A DNA stretch of 64,000 nt, from contig NZ_JAUSUQ010000006.1 of NCBI RefSeq assembly GCF_030814135.1, forward strand, positions 62,001-126,000, written 5' to 3'. The translations under genes and the position numbers were made by a program. This document shows positions 1-8,334 of this stretch, one piece after another. Origin of the DNA: Caldalkalibacillus uzonensis (GTDB lineage Bacteria; Bacillota; Bacilli; Caldalkalibacillales; Caldalkalibacillaceae). Under the pieces are notes generated by a model. It saw only the letters and a list, made by a program, of their open reading frames with translations. It had not been told where the DNA came from and searched no databases. The stretch's first letter is position 1, and the number at the start of each line of letters is the position of its first letter.

Positions 1-1
1 A

Positions 2-1207
2 AGTATGGTAGGCCAATGGTTAGGTGCCAAGGGTTACTTAGGCAACTGGTGGTTCTTGTTTGGTCACCAGGGATGGCAGTATCTAGAGCTGGGTCGTTTT
101 TGGCAATATATCTTGGCCCTTGGCATGGGAATTTGGCTGTTTATCGTCTATCGCGGCATTCGCGGCGGCCTTAAAAGGGAAACCGATAAAGGCGGACTGA
201 TCCACCTGCTGTTTTATGCGGCCATTGCTGTTCCAGCTTTCTATATCTTTGCTTTCTTCTTTAATCCAGGTTCACACTTTACGTTTGCGGATTACTGGCG
301 CTGGTGGCTGATTCATCTGTGGGTTGAAGGCATTTTTGAAGTGTTTGCGGTTGTGGTGATTGGTTTTCTCCTTGTGTATATGAAGCTGGTGACTAAAGCT
401 TCAGTTGTGCGGGCTTTATACTTTCAGCTCACCTTGCTTTTGGGCAGTGGTGTGATCGGCATTGGTCACCACTACTACTACAATGGTTCACCTGAGATTT
501 GGATTGCTTTGGGTGCAACCTTCTCAGCCTTAGAAGTCATACCGCTGACCCTGTTAATACTGGAGGCCTATGAGCAATACAAAATGATGAGAGACGGGGG
601 AGTTCAGTTCCCGTACAAATTAACATTCTGGTTCTTGATTGCCACAGCAATTTGGAATTTACTTGGTGCAGGGGTATTAGGCTTCCTGATTAATCTTCCG
701 GCTGTCAACTACTTTGAACATGGCCAATTCTTAACGGCAGCTCACGCCCATGGCGCCATGATGGGAGTCTACGGCATGTTTGCCATTGCGGTTCTGATTT
801 TCTCCCTGCGCAACATCGTTAAACCGGAGGCTTGGGATGACAGGCTGCTCAAATGGTCCTTCTGGGGCTTAAATATTGGCTTAGCAGGCATGATAGCTGT
901 CACCTTGTTGCCCATTGGTATCCTGCAGTTTCAAGAGGCGTTTCAATCGGGATATTGGGCTTCCCGCTCTGCCGCGTTTTATGAGCAGGACATTATTCAA
1001 ACCCTGTTAACTTGGCGTGCAGTGCCTGATACCATTTTTCTGCTTGGTATACTGCCGCTCATCTACTTCTGTATCAAAACATTGTTTGCCACCCGCGATG
1101 TCACACACGGGGAAGGGGAAGAGTTACCAATAAGTGATCCGGATGAAACTGATGATCCGGGGTACCCCCATGATCCGGATCATGCTAAGCATACGCCTTC
1201 GTTTTAA
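2..1207 (+). CDS. norB: Quinol-type nitric oxide reductase (qNor), C-terminal part
   Basis: Membrane enzyme that reduces 2 NO to N2O with electrons from menaquinol. The reading frame is open at the left edge of the window, so only the last ~400 residues of a protein usually near 750-800 residues are present. Counting from the Met at base 5, HLWVEG at residues 104-109 supplies a FeB His and the NO-reductase-specific Glu (E108). GHHYYY near residue 155 gives the paired FeB His, and HAHGAMMGVYG holds the haem ligands. Many hydrophobic helices; the acidic, His-rich cytoplasmic tail ends in HTPSF. A terminator follows directly, so it ends its transcript. The HLWVEG Glu separates it from oxygen reductases. 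Confidence 0.93.
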   Translation, partial: SMVGQWLGAKGYLGNWWFLFGHQGWQYLELGRFWQYILALGMGIWLFIVYRGIRGGLKRETDKGGLIHLLFYAAIAVPAFYIFAFFFNPGSHFTFADYWRWWLIHLWVEGIFEVFAVVVIGFLLVYMKLVTKASVVRALYFQLTLLLGSGVIGIGHHYYYNGSPEIWIALGATFSALEVIPLTLLILEAYEQYKMMRDGGVQFPYKLTFWFLIATAIWNLLGAGVLGFLINLPAVNYFEHGQFLTAAHAHGAMMGVYGMFAIAVLIFSLRNIVKPEAWDDRLLKWSFWGLNIGLAGMIAVTLLPIGILQFQEAFQSGYWASRSAAFYEQDIIQTLLTWRAVPDTIFLLGILPLIYFCIKTLFATRDVTHGEGEELPISDPDETDDPGYPHDPDHAKHTPSF

Positions 1208-1235
1208 AGTGCAATACAGAAGGCGCAAAAAGATA

Positions 1236-1268
1236 AGACGTCCGAAGCTGTTGTTCGGGCGTCTTTTT
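1236..1268 (+). terminator. Rho-independent terminator after norB
   Basis: An 11-bp stem (AGACGTCCGAA / TTCGGGCGTCT, one G-T pair) with a 7-nt loop is followed by a run of T. It lies about 30 bases after the norB stop. Confidence 0.8.
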
Positions 1269-1269
1269 T

Positions 1270-1490
1270 AGCGCTGTAACATTTCCCAATCTTTAAAGAT
1301 CTGCTGATGGGGGATAGAGACGCTGACCTCAGTTTCCAAGATATTTGGTTTGCAAATAACGGGCGTGCATGCCGGTGAAAAAGGCTTCTTTGTGCCAGTC
1401 ATCCAATCCCAACAGTCTGCTTAAAACAGAACGGAAGTATGCTACAAAGTTGATGTTTTTTAATCGCTGGTAAACAGAATAGAAACTCAT
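1270..1490 (-). pseudogene. thiH: thiH remnant with large internal deletion
   Basis: On the minus strand the ATG at 1490 overlaps the thiG remnant stop as ATGA. It opens with [12 protein letters not shown] and AYFRSV, like the N-terminus of ThiH (tyrosine lyase of thiazole synthesis). It then jumps straight to LLGLDDWHKEAFF and GMHARYLQTKYL, which match the region near residue 230-260 of ThiH. The radical SAM core with its CxxxCxxC motif is missing. A stop codon follows the second block. Further thiH-like codons (EVSVSIP, then IFKDWEMLQ) can still be read in shifted frames down to about 1270. The gene cannot make an active enzyme. Confidence 0.72.
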
Positions 1491-1896
1491 CTATGAGGAC
1501 TCATATAAGGCAATACCACAAATCCCTCTTTTACCAGAGTTTCTGTTGCTTTAATCGTTTCATAGTTGTCCGGAAGCAAATACTTTTGATCGGCAATCAC
1601 CTTGATTTTAACCCAATTTACCATACCAGCAGCACGGGCAATTCTGGCTATCCGTACAGCTTCATCGCTGTTTCGTGCTCCTGATGTGTTAGGCAGTAAG
1701 ATAATGTCCTCAGGGATATAGTTCAAAATGTTATCTCTTGGGGACTCAAGATCAACTCTGCGTAAAGCAACGGTAACGACTTGGGTACCTGAGCGTTTAA
1801 TGGCCTCTGCCGTTGGGTTTAACTGGAAAACTTGCCTGTACCCAACAATAGACGGCTCTCTAAGGCCATGTCTCCAATCTGTAAAGCATCATTCAT
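1487..1896 (-). pseudogene. thiG: thiG remnant (thiazole synthase), frameshifted and truncated
   Basis: An AGAGGTGAG ribosome site precedes ATG 1896. The first 25 codons ([20 protein letters not shown]) match the ThiG N-terminus and run into a TAA. One extra base restores the frame to [20 protein letters not shown], then [40 protein letters not shown] and VVLPY, all ThiG hallmarks. The frame ends at about residue 135 of the usual ~255. The catalytic Lys region survives (IKVIADQ), but the C-terminal half of the TIM barrel is gone. It sits head to tail with the thiH remnant, so an ancestral thiGH pair decayed here. The relatives are the E. coli-type ThiG that works with ThiH. Confidence 0.8.
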
Positions 1897-2214
1897 CTCA
1901 GCTCACCTCTATTTTCTGTTTTCCACAATGCCAGTGAGGGTTAGCACGGTGTTCTCTCATATGAGACCGATTGATTGACCATGAGTGCACTTTGGTCATT
2001 ATAACGTTTGCTCGGGGCAATCAGGATACGAACTTGATCACATGGTTAACATTTTTTGATAGATGAGCCACTGGCCTGGGCAAAGCCATTATTTGTTTTT
2101 CGTTGACAATTTGATGACAATTAGCACCAGAGAGGGGTTCTGAGAGGGTTTTTGCGTGTTGAAAATAAGTTCGCTTCACATACTGAGGATGAATATGGAA
2201 GGGAGGAAACGGCA
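1897..2214. other. Intergenic region between divergent remnants
   Basis: 318 bases between the thiG remnant (minus) and the oxidase pseudogene (plus). I see no RNA gene or riboswitch. A TTGACA hexamer lies at 2103-2108 without a convincing -10 at the right distance. No complete TGTGA-N6-TCACA box was found. Confidence 0.5.
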
Positions 2215-4028
2215 ATGATGACATCGATTTATCACAGGTACCGCTGGCTGGAGTGGATCACGACGGTTGATCACAAAAAAATCGGGGTCATGTATTTGGC
2301 GGCCGGTTTTATCTTTTTTCTTTTGGGTGGTCTGGAAGCGATTCTGATGCGCATTCAACTGATGTTTCCCGAAAATAGTTTTTTAGGGGGTTCTACTTAT
2401 AATGAACTGTTGACCATGCACGGAACAACCATGATTTTTTTGGCTGCGCTACCTTTGTTGTTTGGGTTTATGAATCTGATTGTGCCGTTGCAGATTGGTG
2501 CCAGAGATATGGCTTTTCCTTTTTTAAATGCCCTTGGTTTTTGGCTGTATGCTTTTGGGGGGGTATTATTGTACCTTAGTTTTTTCCTGGGAGGAGCCCC
2601 GACAGCAGGTTGGACCGCTTATGTCCCTTTAGCAACCGAATACAGCGGTTCAGGGATTGATCACTATGTTTTGGGCCTGCAGTTATCTGGTGCGGGAACA
2701 TTGATGGGTGGCATTAATTTTTTGGTCACTATATTGAACATGCGCGCTCCAGGGATGACGTTGATGCGTATGCCTCTGTTCACTTGGACCGCATTTGTGA
2801 GCTCTGCATTGATTGTGTTTGCTTTTCCAGCCATTACGGCTGCATTGTTTTTAATGATGATGGACCGCCTATTTGGAGGAAATTTCTTTAATGTGGCAGC
2901 AGGTGGTAATGCAATAATCTGGCAGCATCTGTTTTGGATATTTGGACATCCAGAAGTGTATATTCTCGTTTTGCCAGCTTTCGGTATCTTCTCGGAAGTG
3001 CTCAGCACCTTTTCTAAAAAGAGACTGTTTGGCTATCAGAATATGGTTTTCGCCACGATACTGATTGGATTTATAGGCTTTATGGTTTGGGCCCACCACA
3101 TGTTTACTGTGGGCATGGGGCCTTTTGCCAATATTTTTTTTGGGTTAGCTTCTTTTGCTATTGCCATTCCGACGGGAATCAAGGTATTTAATTGGTTATT
3201 TACCTTGTGGGGGGACGCATTCAGTTTAAAACGGCGAACTTGTTTGCCCTTGGTTTTATACCTACCTTTGTCATCGGTGGCGTGACCGGAGTAATGGTCA
3301 GTGTCCCTCCGGCTGATTACCAGTTTCATGACACTTATTTTGTCGTGGCCCACTTCCATTACACTTTGATTGGCTCGGTTATTTTCGGTTCATTTGCTGC
3401 AGCCTATTATTGGTGGCCTAAAATATTTGGCCGTCTGCTTAATGAGCGGTTGGGCAAGTGGCACTTTTGGCTGTTCTTAATCGGTTTCCACATGACCTTT
3501 TTTGTGTTGCATTTTGCCGGTTTGATGGGTATGCCCCGTCGTTACTTCACATATTTAGAGGGATACAATCTGGCTGCCATTAATTTGGTCAGTACCATTG
3601 GTTCCTGGATCATTGCGGCCAGTGTGCTGATATTTATCACCAATGTCATCTATACCTCGGTTCGAGGCCCCAAAGCCAAAGCTGATCCCTGGGACGGACG
3701 TACTCTGGAGTGGGCAGTGCCCACACCCATACCCTTCTAAAATTTTCGGCAAATCCCCAAGGTCAGGGGCCTGGATGCTTACTGGATTGAAAAGAGGGGG
3801 GGCACAGGCGAGCTTATCCCGGCTGAACCTCCGGGTAAGATTCACATGCCTGATCCTTCCTTGCTCCCGTTTATCATGTCACTGGGTGCATTTGTCGGCT
3901 GTCTGGGCTTGATTATGTATCGTTTTGAGCTTGTCTTTGCTGGATTTGGCTTGACACTGTTGTGTATGCTCATCCGCTCGGTTAAGGAATATAAGGGCTA
4001 TGAAATTGAAGTGAGGACTGACAGTTAA
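2215..4028 (+). pseudogene. CtaD-type haem-copper oxidase subunit I, broken by frameshift and stop
   Basis: A good ribosome site (AAGGGAGG) precedes ATG 2215. The product starts like CtaD (WITTVDHKKIGVMY) and contains WIFGHPEVYILVLP (CuB His and the His-Tyr crosslink), VWAHHMFTVG (CuB His pair) and HDTYFVVAHFHY (haem ligands). Two lesions break it. The G run at 3209-3214 has six G where seven restore TLWGGRIQFKT, and a TAA at 3738-3740 replaces the Tyr of a PFYNF motif. Beyond the stop the same frame stays homologous (IPKVRGLDAYWIEK to the end at 4028). Full length would be about 605 residues. No CuA subunit II lies next to it. Two independent lesions argue for a true pseudogene, though the G run alone could be a sequencing error. 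Confidence 0.82.
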
Positions 4029-4131
4029 GCCTGTTATCCTAAGCAGAGGGTAAGCATAGAGCTTCCCTCTTTATTATTTGTGAAAGAGATATGACAGATG
4101 AAAGAGATATGGCACAGAGAATTGCTTGGCC

Positions 4132-4593
4132 ATGACGTTTAAGCCTTACAATCCTTCCCTTATAGAACGATTTGATTTACTATCTGCAGGGTTTGCTGGC
4201 CTGATTCTGTTGCTTTCGGCCATATTATCGTGGGGGATTATCAGTGATAACGGTTTGGATATGACCGTTCGCCCCGATGCTAGTACTCAAGTTGTGAATG
4301 AGGACAGTGACCACTTCAAATCTCCCTATATATTGGAGGTGCGGACCCGGACGTCAGAGGAAGCAAGCTTGGAGTTGAAGGTGCGTTGTGAGGAGGTAAA
4401 TATTCCCCTGGAGGCGGCTCCGGCGCAGGTGACAGTGCCAGGCATGGAAACTTACAAGGACGTTATTTTCATTATTCCTGCCACTGGGGATGTTCCTGAA
4501 GGACGCTGGCCCATCTGGATTGACGCTTATGCTGAGGGGGAGGTGATAGCCTCCGTTAAAACAATCTTCTACAACCAGCACACCCAACCATAA
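4132..4593 (+). CDS. Single-span membrane protein, FixH-like in layout, unknown
   Basis: About 153 residues. One hydrophobic helix near residues 18-38 (GFAGLILLLSAILSW) is followed by an extracytoplasmic domain rich in beta-type segments, with a single Cys (LKVRCEEV). I do not recognise the family. The layout, one N-terminal anchor plus a beta domain beside oxidase genes, resembles FixH or other oxidase accessory proteins, but that is inference from context. No good ribosome site is visible before ATG 4132; a TTG at 4126 is the other choice. The frame is intact although the genes on both sides are damaged. Confidence 0.5.
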   Translation: MTFKPYNPSLIERFDLLSAGFAGLILLLSAILSWGIISDNGLDMTVRPDASTQVVNEDSDHFKSPYILEVRTRTSEEASLELKVRCEEVNIPLEAAPAQVTVPGMETYKDVIFIIPATGDVPEGRWPIWIDAYAEGEVIASVKTIFYNQHTQP

Positions 4594-4618
4594 CTTACAT
4601 TCTTAAAAGGAGGTATGC

Positions 4619-5005
4619 ATGGTGAGAAGCTTGGTTTTTTACGTTGGACTAGGAACGTTAATATTACTTATTACCTTAGTAGCTTCTTTCGTTACTGTTG
4701 ACTGGGGGATGGCCGACGGTTACGGCGAACCCTATTGGGGAGATTCTGTATTAGCCACTGAGGGACAGCGGGTGATTACCCAAGCAGGCTGTCTGGCTTG
4801 CCACAGTTACCGCGGCCAGCTAGGTCAAGTAACAGGACCACCGCTGGATGATGTTGGGACCCGCCTGAGCAAGGAAGCCATTGAAGGTTTTATTCGCAAC
4901 GGAACCCAGATTATGCCTAGTTATGAAGACATCTTGAGCGATGAGGAAATTGAACTGCTTGCTGAGTGGCTCAGCCATTTCAAAAGTCCGTATGAAGAAA
5001 GATAG
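4619..5005 (+). CDS. Membrane-anchored mono-haem cytochrome c (NorC/CcoO-like)
   Basis: 128 residues. One N-terminal membrane helix (residues 5-26) acts as an uncleaved anchor, followed by a class I cytochrome c domain with a single haem site, CLACH, near residue 58. A Met in TQIMPSY near residue 99 is the likely sixth ligand. The ribosome site AAAGGAGG sits just before ATG 4619. The following gene, 12 bases on, encodes a NorB/CcoN-like subunit, so the pair looks like the small c-type subunit and large subunit of a NO reductase or oxidase. The gene is intact, but its partner is truncated, so it may be a leftover. Confidence 0.78.
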   Translation: MVRSLVFYVGLGTLILLITLVASFVTVDWGMADGYGEPYWGDSVLATEGQRVITQAGCLACHSYRGQLGQVTGPPLDDVGTRLSKEAIEGFIRNGTQIMPSYEDILSDEEIELLAEWLSHFKSPYEER

Positions 5006-5017
5006 GGAGGGGATTGT

Positions 5018-5848
5018 ATGAACCAAGCACGGGCAAGTGTAATATACGACAATGCCAACAATGTGGCCAGTAAGTTTTTGTTGACCAGTGCCTTTTATCT
5101 TATTGTTGTGGCATTGGCCGGGATGTTAATGAGTTTTTACCTGATCAGACCGAGTACATTCAGTTTTGTAGACTTTGTGGCCATGCGCAGTATCCATTTG
5201 CAGGTCATCATTTTTGGCTGGTTGTCCATGGGTTTGATGGGTGCCATGTATCATATTATTCCCAGAATCGTTAAAAGGGATTTGTATTCCCGTGCCCTGG
5301 GCAATTTGCACTACTATTTGATGCATGCCGGGATAGCCTTAATCATCGTCACATTGTTGATGGGCTATAATACAGGACGTGAGTATCTGGAACCGGTGCT
5401 GATTGTCAATATAGCTGTGGCTATTGTCTGGGTGATCTTCTTTTTCAATGTGGTAATGACGATTGCCAAAGGAAATCCACCCCAATTTTCGCCTGCCTTA
5501 AACTTTATGATGCTCTCTATTGTCTACCTTGGGGTTAACTATGTCTGGAATACTTTTATTCCGTGGACTGGTGTCAGGGATAACCTCTCCATATGGACCT
5601 TTGCCCATCATGCAGTCAATGGCTGGTTTATGTTTGGGTTAATCGGGATTTTTTATTATATTATCCCCAAAATAACTGGATTGGAAGGTAAAGATGCGCC
5701 ATATCCGCAATTTTTAAGTAAGATTCACTTTTGGGCTGTGTGCATCTTCATTCCGCCTTCTGTTCTGCACCACCTGTTGTACAATGAGGCGCCGGTTAAT
5801 AATTTTTGGAAGTACTGGCCGCATTTATTTCTATTTCCCTACCTGTAA
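5018..5848 (+). pseudogene. NorB/CcoN-like haem-copper subunit, truncated
   Basis: 276 residues, about eight membrane helices, against ~450-470 or more for the family. H60 is the N-terminal low-spin haem ligand. FAHHAVNGWF at residues 195-204 gives a CuB/FeB His (H197) with Asn (N201) where cNor and qNor have Glu. LHHLLY gives the His pair H251/H252. After KYW (residue 267) the frame shifts: one added G near 5819 would give AAFISISLP, but that frame also ends about 40 codons on. The final helices with the high-spin and second low-spin haem ligands are absent, so the product cannot bind its cofactors. The ribosome site GGGAGGGG precedes ATG 5018. Confidence 0.75.
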
Positions 5849-6180
5849 GAGTGTTGAAAGACCCTTACGAACCAGAAGAACAGAGCGGAAACAACAGTCG
5901 ACGTACTGATCAAGGGGGAGCATATTCACTCCCCTTATAAATCCCCAAGGGTTAAAGGCAAGAGATCTCGATCATAGGACAAATGGATTGCTTTACATTA
6001 AATTGAAATTTATGATGAAAAGGGAGACTTTAATATTTAATATAAGATAAGTTGCAGAAGAGGTAAAACTGTAAGAAGTGCAAAATGTGGAAATAATGTA
6101 CGGAGTAGCCAGATTGTTCTCCCCTTTGTTGTAAAAGGACTGTCCAGATGATTAAACACACGCAAAAAGGAGAGACAACC
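5849..6180. other. Intergenic region after the truncated NorB-like gene
   Basis: 332 bases. A weak hairpin (AAGGGGGAG / CTCCCCTT) lies near 5919-5944. The rest is AT-rich and I see no gene, RNA or clear operator. It probably includes unrecognisable remains of the truncated gene and the promoter of the MFS gene. Confidence 0.4.
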
Positions 6181-7329
6181 ATGCATTACTTTATTTACTT
6201 TGTGATTATCGTCAGCTTTTTTGATAATTTTAGCCAGTTGCCCATTATTTCTCTCTATGCTAAAGAGCTGGGAGGCAGTCCTTTTCTGATTGGCCTAGTG
6301 GTGGGCCTGTATTCCTTTAGCAACATGGTGGGTAATGTGGTTGCCGGCCGGTGGATCGACCGTTGGGGACGCAAAAAAATCATGGTGGCTGGCATGCTCA
6401 TGGCGGGCGTTAGCGTGGCCTTGTATGCCTTTGTCAGCACTGCACAGCAGTTGGCTGTGGTACGCTTCTTACATGGCATAGGGGGCGGTTTGTTAGTACC
6501 CGCTGCTTATGCCTTTTTGGGAGACCGTACCAAAGGCAAAGGACGGGGCCAGGCGATGGCCTTGTCAGGAGCCGCCATAGGTGTAGCTGCCATTGTCGGC
6601 CCGGCTTACGGGGGCATTATCGCCCAGCGGCTGGGATTGGACTGGGTGTTTGTCAGTGTGGCCATACTGTTGATCTTGACAGCAGTGTTGGTCTTCTTGT
6701 TTTTGCCGGACCATTATCAGGGTGCAGGGAGCGTGAAAGCGGATCGGTATGACCTGCTGAGGCTGTTGAAGGATCCTCAGTTGAATCAGGCTTATTTGGG
6801 TGCGTTTGCCTTGATGTTTGCAGTAGGGATCTTAACTATGATGTTACCGTTGAAAGTGCATGCTCTGGGCTTTGGAGCAGCTTTGACAGGCGTGCTGATG
6901 AGTGTCTATGGCTTGGTGGCCATTATATTGTTTGTCCTGCCTACCAACCGCTTGTCTGACCGGTTGGGGCGCATTAAACCGATGATATACGGTTTGCTGT
7001 TGCTCGGCACGGCGTTGCTGGTCTTAAGCCTGGTCAGCATGCAACCTGCCATGTTTATAGCCATGGTGGTGTTTGGGGCTGGCTTTGCCTTGCTGTTTCC
7101 CGCCATTGCGGCACTGGTGGTTGATCAGGCGCGTGCAGAAGAGAGGGGACGTGCATTTGGCTTGTTTTATGCTTTTTTCTCTCTGGGGGTTGTAATTGGT
7201 CCCCTGGTGGTGGGTAGTTTGGCTGTAGCCCCTGATCATGGCTTGCTCGTAGGTGCGGTTGGGATCTTGCTGATGGGCATAGTGTTCATCGCCCGCAACC
7301 GCATGGTTCTGTTCGTCAGTCACAAGTGA
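6181..7329 (+). CDS. MFS transporter, DHA1-like exporter
   Basis: 382 residues with twelve hydrophobic segments. The MFS signature between helices 2 and 3 is GRWIDRWGRKKIM, near residue 58. The second repeat carries NRLSDRLGRIKPM, near residue 260. The ATG at 6181 is chosen because AAGGAGAG lies 6 bases upstream; the in-frame ATG at 6148 has no such site. Substrate unknown; drug-proton antiport is the usual role of this subfamily. A small membrane protein gene follows 40 bases later on the same strand. Confidence 0.85.
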   Translation: MHYFIYFVIIVSFFDNFSQLPIISLYAKELGGSPFLIGLVVGLYSFSNMVGNVVAGRWIDRWGRKKIMVAGMLMAGVSVALYAFVSTAQQLAVVRFLHGIGGGLLVPAAYAFLGDRTKGKGRGQAMALSGAAIGVAAIVGPAYGGIIAQRLGLDWVFVSVAILLILTAVLVFLFLPDHYQGAGSVKADRYDLLRLLKDPQLNQAYLGAFALMFAVGILTMMLPLKVHALGFGAALTGVLMSVYGLVAIILFVLPTNRLSDRLGRIKPMIYGLLLLGTALLVLSLVSMQPAMFIAMVVFGAGFALLFPAIAALVVDQARAEERGRAFGLFYAFFSLGVVIGPLVVGSLAVAPDHGLLVGAVGILLMGIVFIARNRMVLFVSHK

Positions 7330-7368
7330 ACATGGTGTAAACAAATTAACCAAGAACGGCGGGATAGG

Positions 7369-7851
7369 ATGGTTCAAATCTGGTTGGGTATGAATGTCCT
7401 GTTTGTCATAGCAGTCCTTGTCTGGAGCTGGCAGAAGGAGAGCATTTCCATCATCATTGATTTAGCCAAATTAACGTCGCAAACCGCCTTAATCCTTTTT
7501 CTGGTCAATGTGAATATGTATTTTATCTTTCTGGTGATTCGTAAGAGCAAAGTAAGAAAAATCAAAGTATCCCTGGCCAAAATTTCCAGATACATGATGA
7601 AAGCGCATATTCCCCTTGCGGTGACCGGAACCTCGCTCATCCTTATTCACGCTGTCTTGATGTTGCTTTACCACACCTTGTCTGTTATACATATTAAGAT
7701 GCTCAGTGGAATGGCTGCCCTATTTGTCCTGGCCGGTGTTTTGTCCAGTGGATACTTGAGGCACAAAAAAGCCTCTGGAAAGAGACGCAAATGGCACTTG
7801 GTTATGGCCTTTATTTTTATGGGGGTGGCTATTATACACATTTTCAATTAG
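7369..7851 (+). CDS. Small polytopic membrane protein, possibly b-type haem binding
   Basis: 160 residues with four to five membrane helices: near 3-20, 33-56, 83-104, 113-128 and 140-158. His residues sit within or near helix ends (KAHIPL, LIHAVLML, YHTL, WHLVMAF, IIHIFN). Two spaced pairs could bind a b-type haem, as in ferric reductase-like or cytochrome b561-like proteins. That reading is inference; I do not recognise a named family. It probably shares a transcript with the MFS gene. Confidence 0.5.
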   Translation: MVQIWLGMNVLFVIAVLVWSWQKESISIIIDLAKLTSQTALILFLVNVNMYFIFLVIRKSKVRKIKVSLAKISRYMMKAHIPLAVTGTSLILIHAVLMLLYHTLSVIHIKMLSGMAALFVLAGVLSSGYLRHKKASGKRRKWHLVMAFIFMGVAIIHIFN

Positions 7852-7872
7852 TGTGATAATGATCAAACAAAA

Positions 7873-7915
7873 CGTGATTACAGTCACTGTTTAGTTGGTC
7901 AGGCTGCGTTATGAT
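7873..7915 (+). promoter_or_regulatory. Fnr-type box and promoter for the DUF2249 gene
   Basis: Box CGTGA-TTACAG-TCACT at 7873-7888 (centre 7880.5) and -10 TATGAT at 7910-7915 put the box at -41.5 from a start near 7922. A second box, TGTGA-TAATGA-TCAAA at 7852-7867, lies 21 bp upstream (centre -62.5). Confidence 0.75.
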
Positions 7916-7955
7916 AAAACCTGCAAGGCATTACTAGAATCAAGGAGGAATAGGT

Positions 7956-8189
7956 ATGTCTAACATTGTGGCTCAAATCGATGTCAGGCCCATCCCACCC
8001 CGGGATAAGCATCCGGCCATTTTCCGCATGTTTGATGAGCTAGACCCTGGAAAAGAAATGGAACTGATCAACGACCATGATCCAAAACCATTATTCTATC
8101 AGTTCCAAATGGAGCGCCCCAATCAGTTCACTTGGGAGTATCTGGAAGACGGGCCGGAAGTATGGCGGGTTAAAATAGGAAAAAAATAA
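7956..8189 (+). CDS. DUF2249 domain protein
   Basis: 77 residues, one DUF2249 domain and nothing else. It has the family pattern IDVRPIPPRDKHPAIFRMFD near the N-terminus and LINDHDPKPL in the middle. DUF2249 is structurally TusA/SirA-like and is common beside denitrification and NO-response genes; its reaction is not established. The ribosome site AAGGAGGA lies before ATG 7956. A paired Fnr-type promoter lies upstream and a terminator directly overlaps the stop, so it is a single-gene unit. Confidence 0.88.
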   Translation: MSNIVAQIDVRPIPPRDKHPAIFRMFDELDPGKEMELINDHDPKPLFYQFQMERPNQFTWEYLEDGPEVWRVKIGKK

Positions 8190-8222
8190 ATCGCTGCAAC
8201 ACGAACAATAAGCGATTTTTGA
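8188..8222 (+). terminator. Terminator of the DUF2249 gene
   Basis: Stem AAATCGCT / AGCGATTT (8188-8195 with 8211-8218) followed by T residues. Confidence 0.7.
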
Positions 8223-8283
8223 AAAAGAGTCGCCATTCATTTTTCGACCTTGCTTGGCTTGAGGGCTGAGCGCTTATCGACGA

Positions 8284-8320
8284 ACACCCCGTATGTCCTC
8301 CTGACATACGGGGTGTTTTA
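8284..8320. terminator. Bidirectional terminator between DUF2249 and mobB
   Basis: Strong stem AACACCCCGTATGTC / GACATACGGGGTGTT (8283-8297 with 8303-8317), T-rich on the plus strand. It sits between converging genes and most likely serves mobB. Confidence 0.75.
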
Positions 8321-8334
8321 CAGTGTTATTCTCG

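Noticed and set aside
1897-2214. Possible TPP riboswitch upstream of the thiG remnant
   Set aside because: I could not find the conserved CTGAGA and ACCTGA-type core elements on the minus strand; the region looks unstructured.
2664-3359. Minus-strand open frames opposite the oxidase pseudogene
   Set aside because: They mirror the conserved plus-strand coding pattern, lack ribosome sites, and have no recognisable domains.
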